DNA from: JAWLDA01 sp041686855
GTDB taxonomy: Bacteria; Bacillota; Limnochordia; DTU080; RSA5
NCBI GenBank assembly: GCA_041686855.1
Contig: JAWLDA010000002.1
Location: 384,280-448,279, forward strand
Length of the DNA: 64,000 nt
Direction: 5' to 3'
The notes beneath the pieces are model-generated. The model saw only the letters and a program-made list of their open reading frames with translations, was not told the DNA's origin and ran no database searches. Below, piece by piece: positions 18,073 to 27,131 of this stretch. The first letter of the stretch is position 1. Every line of letters begins with the position of its first letter. The position numbers and the translations under genes were made by a program.

Positions 18073-18516
18073 CTAGATCACCTCAGCCTTCCCACCGGCC
18101 GCCTCGATCTTTTCGACAGCGGATTTGGAGAAGCTCGCAGCTCGCACGGTCAAAGCCACCGCCAGCTCTCCGGAGCCGAGCACCTTGATGCCGTCCTTTA
18201 CCTTGGAGACGACACCACTCTCGAGCAAGAGCTCCGGCGTCACGGTCGCGCCTGACTCAAAGCGGGCCAGGTCTTTCACATTCACCGTCGCGTACTCGGT
18301 GCCGTGCACCTTGTTGTTAAACCCACGCTTGGGTAGACGCATGTGGATGGGCATCTGTCCACCTTCAAACGCAGGACCCTTGGTCCCGCCCGAACGAGAA
18401 CCCTGGCCCTTTTGCCCGCGGCCCGAAGTCTTTCCATGACCTGAGCTGGGGCCTCGCCCGACCCGCCGGCCACTCTTACGACTGCCCGGCGCTCCTTTTA
18501 AATCGTGGAGTCTCAT
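18073..18516 (-). CDS. rplO: 50S ribosomal protein L15
   Basis: 147 residues. The Gly/Arg-rich start RVGRGPSSGHGKTSGRGQKG and MRLPKRGFNN are diagnostic; the C-terminal half ends VEKIEAAGGKAEVI. It follows rpmD and touches secY with no gap. Confidence 0.97.
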   Translation of the reverse strand: MRLHDLKGAPGSRKSGRRVGRGPSSGHGKTSGRGQKGQGSRSGGTKGPAFEGGQMPIHMRLPKRGFNNKVHGTEYATVNVKDLARFESGATVTPELLLESGVVSKVKDGIKVLGSGELAVALTVRAASFSKSAVEKIEAAGGKAEVI

Positions 18517-18532
18517 GGCTCAAATCCCCCCT

Positions 18533-18712
18533 TTAGACTTCTTCGACCTCAACCAAGTGGCGGACCTTGTAAATCATTCCGCGCACGCTGGGGTTGTCGT
18601 CCTTCGTCACCACTTGATTCAGCTTTCGCAGGCCAAGCGCTTGGATGGTCTCCTTTTGATCCTTTGGAAAACCAATGGCGCTCTTCTTCCACGTCAGCTT
18701 TAACTGTCCCAT
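18533..18712 (-). CDS. rpmD: 50S ribosomal protein L30
   Basis: 59 residues starting MGQLKLTWKKSAIGFPKDQ, then ALGLRKLNQVV and MIYKVRHLVEVEEV. The length and fold (beta-alpha-beta with the conserved GLRKLN turn) match bacterial L30. It lies between rpsE and rplO, its standard place. Confidence 0.95.
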   Translation of the reverse strand: MGQLKLTWKKSAIGFPKDQKETIQALGLRKLNQVVTKDDNPSVRGMIYKVRHLVEVEEV

Positions 18713-18765
18713 GATTGGCCCAACCTCCTTCGCCCATCGACACGTCCACGGGCGGCCAATACCGC

Positions 18766-19278
18766 CTAGCCGACGATCTCCTCAACCATTTTGCCCCGCA
18801 AACGGGCGACCTCTTCAACCGTCCGCAATGAGCGCAAAGCGTCCATGGTGGCTTTCACAACGTTTACTGGGTTGGCCGATCCCAACGATTTAGTCAGGAT
18901 GTCCCGCACGCCCGCCGCTTCGAGCACTGCACGCACCGCGCCCCCGGCTATCACACCGGTACCTTCGGCCGCAGGTTTCAGCAACACTTCGGCGCCACAG
19001 TAGCGCACCGTCACCTCGTGAGGTATGGTCGTTCCCACGAGCGGCACTCGAATCATCTCTTTCTTGGCGTCATCGATCCCTTTGCGGATCGCATCAGCCA
19101 CTTCCTTGGCCTTCCCTTTTCCCGCTCCAACGTGGCCTTGGCCATCCCCAACGACGACAAGAGCGGAGAAAGAACGCGTCCGTCCACCCCTCGCGGTCTT
19201 AGAGACCGGATTGATGTCAACGACTTTCTCTTCGAGCTCCCCAAGCGATTCAGCATTAATTCTATCTCGCGCTATCAT
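18766..19278 (-). CDS. rpsE: 30S ribosomal protein S5
   Basis: 170 residues. LEEKVVDINPVSKTARGGRT and FSALVVVGDGQGHVGAGKGK form the dsRNA-binding-like N-domain that helps decoding fidelity and mRNA unwinding; AVLEAAGVRDILTKSLGSAN is in the C-domain. ATG start. Confidence 0.97.
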   Translation of the reverse strand: MIARDRINAESLGELEEKVVDINPVSKTARGGRTRSFSALVVVGDGQGHVGAGKGKAKEVADAIRKGIDDAKKEMIRVPLVGTTIPHEVTVRYCGAEVLLKPAAEGTGVIAGGAVRAVLEAAGVRDILTKSLGSANPVNVVKATMDALRSLRTVEEVARLRGKMVEEIVG

Positions 19279-19299
19279 TGGCTGCTATCGTCACCCCTG

Positions 19300-19665
19300 T
19301 CAAAAGTCGAGTCCGCCCTCGCGGGCGCCTTCGGCCAGAGCCGCTACCCGACCGTGGTATTGGTTACCGCCTCGATCAAAGACCACTCTCTCGATACCGG
19401 CTGCCTTTGCCCGCTCACCAATCAACCGACCAACTTCCTTGGCGGCCTCCTGGTTACCGGTCTCTTCCAGCTTACCGCGCAACTCAGGATCCAACGTGGA
19501 TGCTGAGACGAGCGTGTGGCCTTCCGAGTCGTTCACAATCTGAGCGTACATGTGATTGAGACTCCGATAAACCACGAGGCGTGGACGCTCGAGGGTGCCA
19601 AACGCCCGCTTACGAACCCGCAGGTGGCGCCGCTTTCTCGCCTTAGCCCTTGTAACTGTTGCCAA
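19300..19665 (-). CDS. rplR: 50S ribosomal protein L18
   Basis: 121 residues. RPRLVVYRSLNHMYAQIVND and ERVVFDRGGNQYHGRVAAL are the conserved 5S rRNA-binding regions. A TTG start is used, with AGGGGTGA 6 nt upstream. Between rplF and rpsE. Confidence 0.96.
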   Translation of the reverse strand: MATVTRAKARKRRHLRVRKRAFGTLERPRLVVYRSLNHMYAQIVNDSEGHTLVSASTLDPELRGKLEETGNQEAAKEVGRLIGERAKAAGIERVVFDRGGNQYHGRVAALAEGAREGGLDF

Positions 19666-19681
19666 CGTGACTCACCCCTCG

Positions 19682-20224
19682 TTAACCCACTTTACCGGCC
19701 TTACCGGCTTTTCGCCTGATTCGCTCACCGACATACGCAATACCCTTGCCCAGATACGGTTCCGGCTCGCGCACCGCGCGTACGTTCGCGGCCACAGCAC
19801 CGACGAGCTCTTTATCGATTCCCCGTACTCCGATGCGCGTCGGTGCGGGAACGTCGAACTCAATACCTGTCGGAGCCTCGATCTCAACGGGATGCGAGTA
19901 CCCAACGTTAAGCACCAATTTGTTCCCTTGCTTGTTCGCCCGGTAACCGACGCCCCGGATCTCTAGGCCCTTCTCATAACCGTTGGTTACGCCCTCGATC
20001 ATGTTTGCAATCAATGTCCGCGTCAGACCGTGAAGCGAGCGGTGCAACTTGTTCTCGCTCGGTCGTGTGACGACTACCTCGTTGCCGTTCACCGCAATCT
20101 GTATCTCTTTGTGCATCTCCTTGCTGAGTTCACCCTTCGGACCCTTAACCCGAACCGTCTGCCCAGAGAGTGAAACTTCAACACCTGATGGAATGGGAAC
20201 AGGCAACTTCCCGATACGTGACAT
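19682..20224 (-). CDS. rplF: 50S ribosomal protein L6
   Basis: 180 residues, MSRIGKLPVPIPSGVEV onward. Two related alpha/beta domains are visible, with LEIRGVGYRANKQG and the C-terminal PEPYLGKGIAYVGERIRRK. ATG at 20224 chosen because GGAGG is 8 nt upstream. Confidence 0.97.
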   Translation of the reverse strand: MSRIGKLPVPIPSGVEVSLSGQTVRVKGPKGELSKEMHKEIQIAVNGNEVVVTRPSENKLHRSLHGLTRTLIANMIEGVTNGYEKGLEIRGVGYRANKQGNKLVLNVGYSHPVEIEAPTGIEFDVPAPTRIGVRGIDKELVGAVAANVRAVREPEPYLGKGIAYVGERIRRKAGKAGKVG

Positions 20225-20269
20225 CGATAGCACCTCCTCCAGCAAAATCCGTGCCCACTTGGGCGACGT

Positions 20270-20662
20270 TTACCATACGTAACAGAGCACTTCGCCACCG
20301 ACATTCGCACGCCGAGCATCTCGATCGCTCATCACACCGCGCGACGTCGAAAGGATCGCAACACCGAGGCCTCCCAAGACTCTCGGGACCGAATCCTGCT
20401 TGGCATATACTCTAAGACCTGGCTTGCTTATCCGCTTGATCCCACTGATAACCTGGCGCTTAGGCGGCGCGTACTTTAGGTAAACTCGGATGACACCTTG
20501 CTTCCCATCGTCCGCTACCTTGAAGTCCCGAATGTATCCCTCTTCCTTGAGGATTCGAGCGACTTCCTTCTTAAGATTCGAGGCCGGAACGTCCACCGAA
20601 TCGTGAAAGACCGACGACGCATTTCGTATGCGTGTCAGCATATCCGCAACTGGATCACTCAT
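20270..20662 (-). CDS. rpsH: 30S ribosomal protein S8
   Basis: 130 residues starting MSDPVADMLTRIRNA, the canonical S8 start, and ending with GLGVAILSTSRGVMSDRDAR. S8 binds helix 21 of 16S rRNA and in many bacteria represses the spc operon. A TTG two codons upstream is an alternative start; the ribosome site does not decide clearly. Confidence 0.96.
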   Translation of the reverse strand: MSDPVADMLTRIRNASSVFHDSVDVPASNLKKEVARILKEEGYIRDFKVADDGKQGVIRVYLKYAPPKRQVISGIKRISKPGLRVYAKQDSVPRVLGGLGVAILSTSRGVMSDRDARRANVGGEVLCYVW

Positions 20663-20709
20663 GGCCAACTCGCTTCAACCCCTTCCTGCTAAAACATGCG
20701 TGCACTCTG

Positions 20710-20895
20710 CTACCAACTCGCCTTGGTTACACCAGGAATCTCGCCCCGGTGCGCGAGCTCACGGAAGCAGACTCGGCACAGCTCGAACTGGCGCATGTAT
20801 GCCCTCGGACGCCCGCACACACGACACCGGTTCACACGCCGTGTGCTAAACTTGGCTTCGCGACTCGCCTTGGCGATCATCGATTTCTTAGCCAC
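20710..20895 (-). CDS. rpsN: 30S ribosomal protein S14, zinc type
   Basis: 61 residues: the short S14 form with Cys24, Cys27, Cys40 and Cys43 (CRVCGRPRAYMRQFELCRVC). This form is usual in Gram-positive bacteria. It lies between rplE and rpsH. Confidence 0.97.
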   Translation of the reverse strand: MAKKSMIAKASREAKFSTRRVNRCRVCGRPRAYMRQFELCRVCFRELAHRGEIPGVTKASW

Positions 20896-20931
20896 GGAAT
20901 CACCCCTTAGTCATCTCTTACGACAAAACTC

Positions 20932-21474
20932 TTACGCAGCGCGAAACGGCATCCCGAGGGCAGTAAGAAGCTCCAAAGCCTCTTCGTCGCTCTTGGCCGT
21001 CGTCACGATCGTTACGTCCATGCCGCGAATCTTGTCGATGGAGTCATAATCAATCTCTGGAAAAATCAATTGCTCGCGCAGACCCAAACTGTAGTTTCCG
21101 CGTCCGTCGAACGACCGAGGCGACACGCCACGAAAGTCCCTAATCCTGGGCAGGCTGATGTTGATCAACTTCTGGAGAAAATCGTACATACGCTCGCCGC
21201 GCAGGGTAACTCGGCATCCGATCGGCATACCCTCACGGATCTTAAAGTTCGCAACGGATTTCTTGGCCCGGCTGATCGCTGGACGCTGACCGCTAATCAC
21301 GGCCAAGTCACGCATTGCGGCATCAATAGCCTTGGAGTCCTGTACCGCATCGCCGACACCCATATTAATGATGACCTTCTCCACTTTAGGAACTTCCATC
21401 ACGTTCGCGTAACCAAACCGCTCCTTGAGCGCAGGGAGAACATCACTTCTGTACTTATCCTGCAACTGTGACAT
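20932..21474 (-). CDS. rplE: 50S ribosomal protein L5
   Basis: 180 residues starting MSQLQDKYRSDVLPALKERF. KVIINMGVGDA, KSVANFKIREGMPIGCRVTL and GMDVTIVTTAKSDEEALELL are conserved. L5 binds 5S rRNA and contacts P-site tRNA. ATG with AAGGAGG upstream. Confidence 0.97.
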   Translation of the reverse strand: MSQLQDKYRSDVLPALKERFGYANVMEVPKVEKVIINMGVGDAVQDSKAIDAAMRDLAVISGQRPAISRAKKSVANFKIREGMPIGCRVTLRGERMYDFLQKLINISLPRIRDFRGVSPRSFDGRGNYSLGLREQLIFPEIDYDSIDKIRGMDVTIVTTAKSDEEALELLTALGMPFRAA

Positions 21475-21500
21475 GGCGACCCTCCTTCCCAAACTTCGTC

Positions 21501-21824
21501 TTAGTCGATGCTCTTGTTACAATGCTTGCACACTCGTGCAGCCTCTTGGCCCGCCGCTCGCGAATGCGAGACACGCGTCGGTTTGTTACAACTGGGGCAA
21601 ACAACCATCACTTTAGAGGCATGGATAGGCCCCGGTTGTTCAATCACGCCACCCTGCGGGTTTTGCCGGGTCGGCCGTGCGTGCTTCTTTTGGATATTGA
21701 TCCCGTCGACGACCACACGCCCCGTCTTGGGATGAACCGCCAGCACTTTCCCCGTTTTGCCGACATCTTCGCCGCTGAGGACGTGGACGGTGTCGTCTTT
21801 CTTTACGTGAACCTTCTGTGCCAT
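21501..21824 (-). CDS. rplX: 50S ribosomal protein L24
   Basis: 107 residues. VKKDDTVHVLSGEDVGKTGK is the KOW motif and GGVIEQPGPIHASKVMVVCP the conserved C-half. An unusual CPSCNKPTRV segment followed later by CKHCN gives two CxxC pairs, so it may bind zinc. ATG at 21824 with GGAGG 8 nt upstream. Confidence 0.96.
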   Translation of the reverse strand: MAQKVHVKKDDTVHVLSGEDVGKTGKVLAVHPKTGRVVVDGINIQKKHARPTRQNPQGGVIEQPGPIHASKVMVVCPSCNKPTRVSHSRAAGQEAARVCKHCNKSID

Positions 21825-21854
21825 CCAAGACGCCTCCATCGCGCCCTGCTCCTC

Positions 21855-22223
21855 TTAAAGAACCTCCGGAGCAAGAGAAATGATCCGCATAAACTCTCTG
21901 TCACGCAATTCGCGCGCTACCGGCCCAAAGATTCGGGTTCCGCGGGGGTTCTTCTGGTCATTAATGACGACCGCTGCGTTCTCCCCAAATGCGATGTACG
22001 ATCCGTCCGGTCGGCGCAAGCGGCTCTTCGTACGCACGACAACCGCCTTCACCACTTCGCCCTTCTTAACAACGCCGCCGGGCGTCGCCTCTTTAACACT
22101 GGCAACGATCACATCGCCAATGGCAGCGTAACGGCGGTTGGAACCGCCCAAGACCCGAATGCAAAGCAACTCTTTTGCACCCGAATTGTCTGCTACGTTC
22201 AACCTGCTCTCTTGCTGAATCAT
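21855..22223 (-). CDS. rplN: 50S ribosomal protein L14
   Basis: 122 residues, MIQQESRLNVADNSGAKEL to MRIISLAPEVL, the usual length and ends. KSRLRRPDGSYIAFGENA is conserved. Lies between rpsQ and rplX. Confidence 0.98.
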   Translation of the reverse strand: MIQQESRLNVADNSGAKELLCIRVLGGSNRRYAAIGDVIVASVKEATPGGVVKKGEVVKAVVVRTKSRLRRPDGSYIAFGENAAVVINDQKNPRGTRIFGPVARELRDREFMRIISLAPEVL

Positions 22224-22273
22224 GCTCTCGTCCGCCCCCTTCCTCTAAGCGCCACGATCAAGCCGCCCTCTTG

Positions 22274-22540
22274 CTAACGGGCCTTCTCAACCACTTCAAC
22301 CACGCGCCAGCGCTTGGTCTTTGAGAGGGGACGCGTCTCCATCAAACGGACCCGATCTCCTACGCGACACTCGTTCGCTTCGTCGTGCGCCTTAAGGCGA
22401 ACCGTCCGTCGCATCGTTCGACCGTACACCGGGTGTTGCACAAAACTCTCAACCGCGACGACGCAGGTCCGATCCATTTTGTCGGAGACCACGATCCCTT
22501 CGCGCTCCTTGCGCACACTGCGCTCAGCTCCTACTGCCAC
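22274..22540 (-). CDS. rpsQ: 30S ribosomal protein S17
   Basis: 88 residues. KEREGIVVSDKMDRTCVVAV, YGRTMRRTVRLKAHDE and RLMETRPLSKTKRWRV show the OB-fold of S17. The GTG at 22540 has GGAGG 7 nt upstream; a TTG one codon earlier is too close. Confidence 0.96.
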   Translation of the reverse strand: MAVGAERSVRKEREGIVVSDKMDRTCVVAVESFVQHPVYGRTMRRTVRLKAHDEANECRVGDRVRLMETRPLSKTKRWRVVEVVEKAR

Positions 22541-22617
22541 CAATATCCCTCCTCGCCTACCGCTAACCGTTCCTATCGCACGCGACGCATACTTTCACGA
22601 CCCGCGCCGCGGTTCTC

Positions 22618-22821
22618 CTAAGCTCGCTCAAGCTGCAACTCTCGTGAACGGATCACTGTCTTAACCCGGGCAATATCTTTTTTCACATGCTTCATTCGCA
22701 TCGGGTTGTCCAGTTGTCCCGTCGCCATCTGAAAGCGCAGGTTAAACAACTCTTCTTTAAGATCCCCCAGCTTGCGGTCTAACTCCTGATCAGTCAGGTC
22801 GCGAATCTCCTCCGGCTTCAA
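22618..22821 (-). CDS. rpmC: 50S ribosomal protein L29
   Basis: 67 residues, MKPEEIRDLTDQELDRKLGD and ELFNLRFQMATGQLDNPMR: the two-helix L29 hairpin near the exit tunnel. The TTG start overlaps the TGA of rplP (TTGA), a four-base coupled overlap, with GGTGAG upstream. Confidence 0.96.
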   Translation of the reverse strand: MKPEEIRDLTDQELDRKLGDLKEELFNLRFQMATGQLDNPMRMKHVKKDIARVKTVIRSRELQLERA

Positions 22822-23249
22822 TTGCTCTCACCGCCCGCCGCTTCGTTGCGCATCACAAACCGTGTTCCCACCGGCAGCTTGTGAGCAGCCAAGCGCATCG
22901 CTTCGCGCGCCAGTTCAACCGGAACACCTGAAAGCTCGAACATCACTCGCCCCGGCTTGACTACTGCAACCCAAAACTCAGGAGCGCCCTTACCCTTACC
23001 CATTCTCGTCTCAGCAGGCTTCTTGGTGACGGGCTTGTCGGGGAAGATCTTGATCCACACCTTACCGCCACGCTTAATATGACGCGTCATTGCAATACGA
23101 GCGGCTTCGATCTGTGTGCTTGAAATCCACCCTGTCTCCGTCGCCTGCAGGCCGTACTCCCCAAAAGTGATGGAGGAGCCCCGCTGCGCAGTGCCCCGGC
23201 GTCTGCCGCGGTGCACCTTGCGGTGCTTCACTCTCTTTGGCATCAACAT
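22818..23249 (-). CDS. rplP: 50S ribosomal protein L16
   Basis: 143 residues starting MLMPKRVKHRKVHRGRRRG, then GEYGLQATETGWISSTQIEA and IFPDKPVTKKPAETRMGKGK. L16 helps position A-site tRNA. The MLMPKR start matches the Firmicutes form; an ATG two codons in is the alternative. Confidence 0.97.
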   Translation of the reverse strand: MLMPKRVKHRKVHRGRRRGTAQRGSSITFGEYGLQATETGWISSTQIEAARIAMTRHIKRGGKVWIKIFPDKPVTKKPAETRMGKGKGAPEFWVAVVKPGRVMFELSGVPVELAREAMRLAAHKLPVGTRFVMRNEAAGGESN

Positions 23250-23264
23250 AGGACCCTAGCCCCC

Positions 23265-23921
23265 TTACGACTGCTGCGCCTGCCGCCCACGCTCAGGCAG
23301 CACTTCGCCTTTATAAATCCATACCTTGACGCCAATGCGTCCGTAGGTGGTTTTGGCCTCCGAAAAGCCGTAATCGATGTCGGCTCGCAACGTGTGCAAC
23401 GGCACAGACCCTTCGGGCGTCCATTCTGTACGAGCGATCTCAGCGCCGTTGAGGCGCCCAGACACACGCACCTTGATTCCAAGTGCGCCAAAACGCATCG
23501 CACGCTGCTGTGCCTGCCTCATTGCCCGACGGAACGAGACGCGCCGCTCGAGCTGAAACGCAACGTTCTCGGCAACGAGCTGAGCGTCGATCTCCGGCCG
23601 CTTCACTTCGACAATGTTGATTTGCAGTTGCTTGCCGGTGACTCGCTCAAGTTCCTTACGCAACTTGTCGACTTCGGCTCCGCCCTTACCGATTACCATC
23701 CCCGGCCTCGCCGTGTGAATCGTAATCTTTGCTCGATTAGCCGCCCGCTCGATCTCGACTCGAGAGACGCCGGCGGTAAAGAACCGCTCCTTGATACGCT
23801 CTCGAATCTCGAGGTCTTCGTGCAACAGGTCCGCATACTCCTTGCGGTTCGCGAACCAGCGGCCATCCCAGTCCCGGATCACTCCGATCCTAAAACCCTT
23901 CGGGTGCACCTTTTGACCCAA
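23265..23921 (-). CDS. rpsC: 30S ribosomal protein S3
   Basis: 218 residues. MGQKVHPKGFRIGVIRDWD opens the protein; the KH domain carries PGMVIGKGGAEVDKLRKEL; the C-domain has YGFSEAKTTYGRIGVKVWIY. S3 is part of the mRNA entry channel. TTG start with GGAGG 7-8 nt upstream. Confidence 0.97.
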   Translation of the reverse strand: MGQKVHPKGFRIGVIRDWDGRWFANRKEYADLLHEDLEIRERIKERFFTAGVSRVEIERAANRAKITIHTARPGMVIGKGGAEVDKLRKELERVTGKQLQINIVEVKRPEIDAQLVAENVAFQLERRVSFRRAMRQAQQRAMRFGALGIKVRVSGRLNGAEIARTEWTPEGSVPLHTLRADIDYGFSEAKTTYGRIGVKVWIYKGEVLPERGRQAQQS

Positions 23922-23952
23922 AAGAAGTCCTCCTTTAAGAATCCCTGCCTAC

Positions 23953-24288
23953 TTAGGCCCGCTCTCCTACGATCACCGTGATGTGACTCGTCCGTTTGCG
24001 AATCCGATCGGCCATCCCGCGGGCCCTGGGCATGATCCGTTTCAGGGTTGGACCTTGATCGACAAAAGCTTTCGTCACACACAGTAAATCGGAATCAAGC
24101 TCCAGGTTGTTCTCGGCATTCGCGGCGGCTGACCGGAGCACCTTTGAAACAATCTTCGAAGCGCCCTTTGGCGTCAATTGCAGTATCGCAAGCGCTTCCT
24201 CGACGTCCTTACCGCGAATCAAGTCGACGACTTGGCGAGCCTTTCGCGGCGATATTCGCACGTGTCGAGCGACGGCTTTTGCTTCCAT
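23953..24288 (-). CDS. rplV: 50S ribosomal protein L22
   Basis: 111 residues. AKAVARHVRISPRKARQVVD and the tunnel-lining loop region RIMPRARGMADRIRKRTSHI are conserved. ATG start, between rpsS and rpsC. Confidence 0.97.
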   Translation of the reverse strand: MEAKAVARHVRISPRKARQVVDLIRGKDVEEALAILQLTPKGASKIVSKVLRSAAANAENNLELDSDLLCVTKAFVDQGPTLKRIMPRARGMADRIRKRTSHITVIVGERA

Positions 24289-24305
24289 GTGCTAGTCAAA
24301 CCTCC

Positions 24306-24587
24306 TTAACGGACCGACGTGGCGCGCTCGGCGCCCGCGTGACCTCTAAAGGTCCTCGTCGGCGCAAACTCGCCCAACTTATGACCGACCATATCCTCGG
24401 TCATATAAACTGGTACATGTTTGCGACCGTCGTGAATGGCGATGGTATGCCCAACCATCTCTGGGAATATCGTCGAAGCACGAGACCACGACTTGATCAC
24501 ACGCTTCTCTCCGGATTCGTTCATCTTTCTAATCTTGGCGATGAGGCTCGGGTGTACGTAAGGCCCCTTCTTTACTGAACGCCCCAT
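24306..24587 (-). CDS. rpsS: 30S ribosomal protein S19
   Basis: 93 residues. MGRSVKKGPYVHPSLIAKI, WSRASTIFPEMVGHTIAIHD and LGEFAPTRTFRGHAG are diagnostic. S19 works with S13 in the 30S head. Confidence 0.98.
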   Translation of the reverse strand: MGRSVKKGPYVHPSLIAKIRKMNESGEKRVIKSWSRASTIFPEMVGHTIAIHDGRKHVPVYMTEDMVGHKLGEFAPTRTFRGHAGAERATSVR

Positions 24588-24612
24588 ATAAGGTCACACT
24601 CCCTTCTCCACG

Positions 24613-25440
24613 TTACCGTTTGCGCCGGCGTACGATTAGATCGTCCGACTTCTTCTTGCGCCGCGTACGATAGCCAAGCGTCGGCTTGCCCCAAGGCGTC
24701 ATCGGACTCGGCATACCCACTGGCGCCTTACCCTCGCCACCTCCGTGGGGGTGATCAACGGGGTTCATCACGACGCCTCGAGTATGCGGCCGACGTCCAC
24801 GGTATCGATTCCGCCCCGCTTTGCCCTGCTCGAGATTTTCATGGTCGACGTTCCCAACCTGACCGACAGTAGCCCGACAATCGACCTGCACCATGCGAAA
24901 CTCCCCGGACGGAAGCCGCAGGGTCGCCTTGTTACCCTCTTTCGCCATCAACTGAGCGGAAGAGCCGGCCGAACGTGCGAGTTGACCACCTTTACCAGGC
25001 TGCATTTCAATGTTGTGCACGACGGTACCGACCGGTATAAAACGCATCGGCAGCGCGTTACCCGTCTTAATGTCCGCACCTTGGCCAGACTCAACCGTGT
25101 CGCCCACGTTCAGGCCAACTGGAGCCAAGATGTAGCGCTTCTCCCCGTCGGCGTAATGCAACAGCGCAATGCGGGCGGAACGATTCGGATCGTACTCAAT
25201 GGACGCTACCTTAGCCGGCACGCCATCCTTGGTCCGTTTGAAATCGATCACCCGGTACTTGCGCTTGTGACCCCCACCACGGTGCCGGGCGGTCATACGG
25301 CCGTAATTGTTTCTCCCTCCGCTCGACTTTAACGGCTCGACGAGCGACTTCTCCGGCTGGTCACTGGTAATCTCATCAAATGCACTCACCGACATGCCGC
25401 GACGTCCGGCCGTGGTCGGTTTGTACTTCTTGATCGCCAT
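24613..25440 (-). CDS. rplB: 50S ribosomal protein L2
   Basis: 275 residues. IKKYKPTTAGRRGMS, the SH3-like barrel, and the C-terminal VVMNPVDHPHGGGEG with the key His of the peptidyl-transferase vicinity are all present, ending KKKSDDLIVRRRKR. ATG start. Confidence 0.98.
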   Translation of the reverse strand: MAIKKYKPTTAGRRGMSVSAFDEITSDQPEKSLVEPLKSSGGRNNYGRMTARHRGGGHKRKYRVIDFKRTKDGVPAKVASIEYDPNRSARIALLHYADGEKRYILAPVGLNVGDTVESGQGADIKTGNALPMRFIPVGTVVHNIEMQPGKGGQLARSAGSSAQLMAKEGNKATLRLPSGEFRMVQVDCRATVGQVGNVDHENLEQGKAGRNRYRGRRPHTRGVVMNPVDHPHGGGEGKAPVGMPSPMTPWGKPTLGYRTRRKKKSDDLIVRRRKR

Positions 25441-25492
25441 CTTTGATTCACTCTCCTCCGGCCCTACCTAAAAGCGTAGACCGTCCTGAGCA

Positions 25493-25777
25493 TTAAAGGC
25501 CTTCAAAAATCTCAATCGTGTCGCCTTCCGCCAGCTTCACGATCGCTTTCTTACGCTCAGGCCGACGCCCTTCAAAGCGCCCCATGCGCTTGAGCTTTCC
25601 AGGGATCCTGGACGTGTTCACTTTGAGGACCCTTACGTCGAAAATCTCTTCGATCGCTCGCTTCACTTGGCTTTTCGTGGCCCGCAAGTCGACTTCAAAC
25701 GTGTACTTGTTATCAGCCATCATGTCCGTACTGTGCTCGGTCACCATGGGCCGAAGCACCACGTCACGCAAGTCCAT
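25493..25777 (-). CDS. rplW: 50S ribosomal protein L23
   Basis: 94 residues. RDVVLRPMVTEHSTDM, NKYTFEVDLRATKSQVKRAI and VNTSRIPGKLKRMGRF are typical; L23 docks SRP and trigger factor at the exit tunnel. The ATG overlaps the rplD stop by one base (TGATG). Confidence 0.97.
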   Translation of the reverse strand: MDLRDVVLRPMVTEHSTDMMADNKYTFEVDLRATKSQVKRAIEEIFDVRVLKVNTSRIPGKLKRMGRFEGRRPERKKAIVKLAEGDTIEIFEGL

Positions 25778-26403
25778 CAGCCGAGCACCTCCTCGATCTG
25801 TGCGATCGCGTCTTTGGTTACAACCATCTTGGTGTGGTCGAGCACGTCGTAAACATTCAAATCTGCCGCTCTCGACGTGCCTACGCCCGGAAGGTTTCGG
25901 CTCGATAGTCGAATGTTCCGATCCCCGTCGACCGTCACGACCAGCGCTTTCGACGCCCCTTGAGCCAAATTCCCAAGGATGCGCACCATTTCTTTGGTAC
26001 GCGGCGCATCAAAGCGAAGTTGATCCACGACTACGAACTCGCCATCGCGCACCTTAGCTGAAAGTGCGGAACGCAGAGCGGCCCGACGAGCTTTCTTTGG
26101 CATGCTTTGACGGTAGTCGCGCGGTTGGGGACCAAAGGTGGTACCACCGCCAACCCAGATAGGTGAGCGAATACTCCCATGACGCGCTCTACCCGTGCCC
26201 TTTTGCCGCCAAGGTTTGCGTCCGCCGCCCGATACGACCGCTCGGGTCTTGGTTGCGACCGTCCCTTGTCGTTGATTGGCCAAATGCCGCACGACCGCTT
26301 GGTGAATCAACGGCTCATTCACGTCGACGCCGAAGATTTCGTCGTTTAATTCGATATCGCCGACTTGCTGACCGTCAGTGTTGTATAACGCAACTTTCGG
26401 CAC
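25777..26403 (-). CDS. rplD: 50S ribosomal protein L4
   Basis: 208 residues. The extended loop KPWRQKGTGRARHGSIRSPI reaches the exit tunnel; the C-domain has LNVYDVLDHTKMVVTKDAI. The GTG at 26403 (PKVALYNTDG follows) has GGAGG 9 nt upstream; longer readings are rejected. Confidence 0.96.
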   Translation of the reverse strand: MPKVALYNTDGQQVGDIELNDEIFGVDVNEPLIHQAVVRHLANQRQGTVATKTRAVVSGGGRKPWRQKGTGRARHGSIRSPIWVGGGTTFGPQPRDYRQSMPKKARRAALRSALSAKVRDGEFVVVDQLRFDAPRTKEMVRILGNLAQGASKALVVTVDGDRNIRLSSRNLPGVGTSRAADLNVYDVLDHTKMVVTKDAIAQIEEVLG

Positions 26404-26460
26404 TCCCAAACGCCTCCTCTCACAACGAAGGGGCAAGCATCAGCCCCATAATACCTGCTG

Positions 26461-27102
26461 TTAAGCACGGTGCTTGACGGTCTCTCGGATCTCCAGAAGC
26501 GAACCTTTTGGACCGGGAACCGATCCACGAATCAAAATCACGTTCCGCTCAGGATCCACCTTAAGAATCTGCAAGCCTTGCACTGTGCGCCGTACGCCAC
26601 CTAGACGTCCGGGCAACTTCCGGCCTTTAAAGACTCGTGCCGGGTCCGTCGCACCGAGGGAACCGGGACGGCGGTGATACATCGAACCGTGCTCCATCGG
26701 CCCCCGGTGGAAGTTCCACCGCTTGATGACACCAGCAAAGCCCTTGCCTTTGGAAGTACCGGTCACATCGACGAAGTCGCCATCAGCAAAGATGTCGGCC
26801 TTAATCTCCGCTCCGACATCAAGCGTACCAAACTCTGATGCGTCCTCGGTTCTTAGCTCTCGCAGCCGCCGATGGGGCTGTACGTCTGCTTTGGCAAAAT
26901 GCCCGCGTTGAGCTTTGTTGAGGGCATTCTCCTTACGTCGCCCGATGCCAACTTGCAAGGCTTCATATCCATCCGTCTCCACCGTCTTCTTTTGAACGAC
27001 GTGGCACGGCCCGATCTCGACGACGGTGACGGGGACAAAATTCCCCTTGTCGTCAAACACCTGTGTCATTCCGACCTTAGTACCAAAAACACCCTTAGGC
27101 AC
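26461..27102 (-). CDS. rplC: 50S ribosomal protein L3
   Basis: 213 residues. KGVFGTKVGMTQVFDDKGN, the loop GKGFAGVIKRWNFHRGPMEH with SLGATDPARVFKGRKLPGR is the part near the A-site. GTG start with AAGGGA 9 nt upstream. Confidence 0.97.
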   Translation of the reverse strand: MPKGVFGTKVGMTQVFDDKGNFVPVTVVEIGPCHVVQKKTVETDGYEALQVGIGRRKENALNKAQRGHFAKADVQPHRRLRELRTEDASEFGTLDVGAEIKADIFADGDFVDVTGTSKGKGFAGVIKRWNFHRGPMEHGSMYHRRPGSLGATDPARVFKGRKLPGRLGGVRRTVQGLQILKVDPERNVILIRGSVPGPKGSLLEIRETVKHRA

Positions 27103-27131
27103 ACTACATCATCCCTTCATGCGGGTGCAGG

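Noticed and set aside
17308..18255. 315-residue plus-strand reading opposite secY and rplO
   Set aside because: Antisense of conserved genes, low complexity, no domain.
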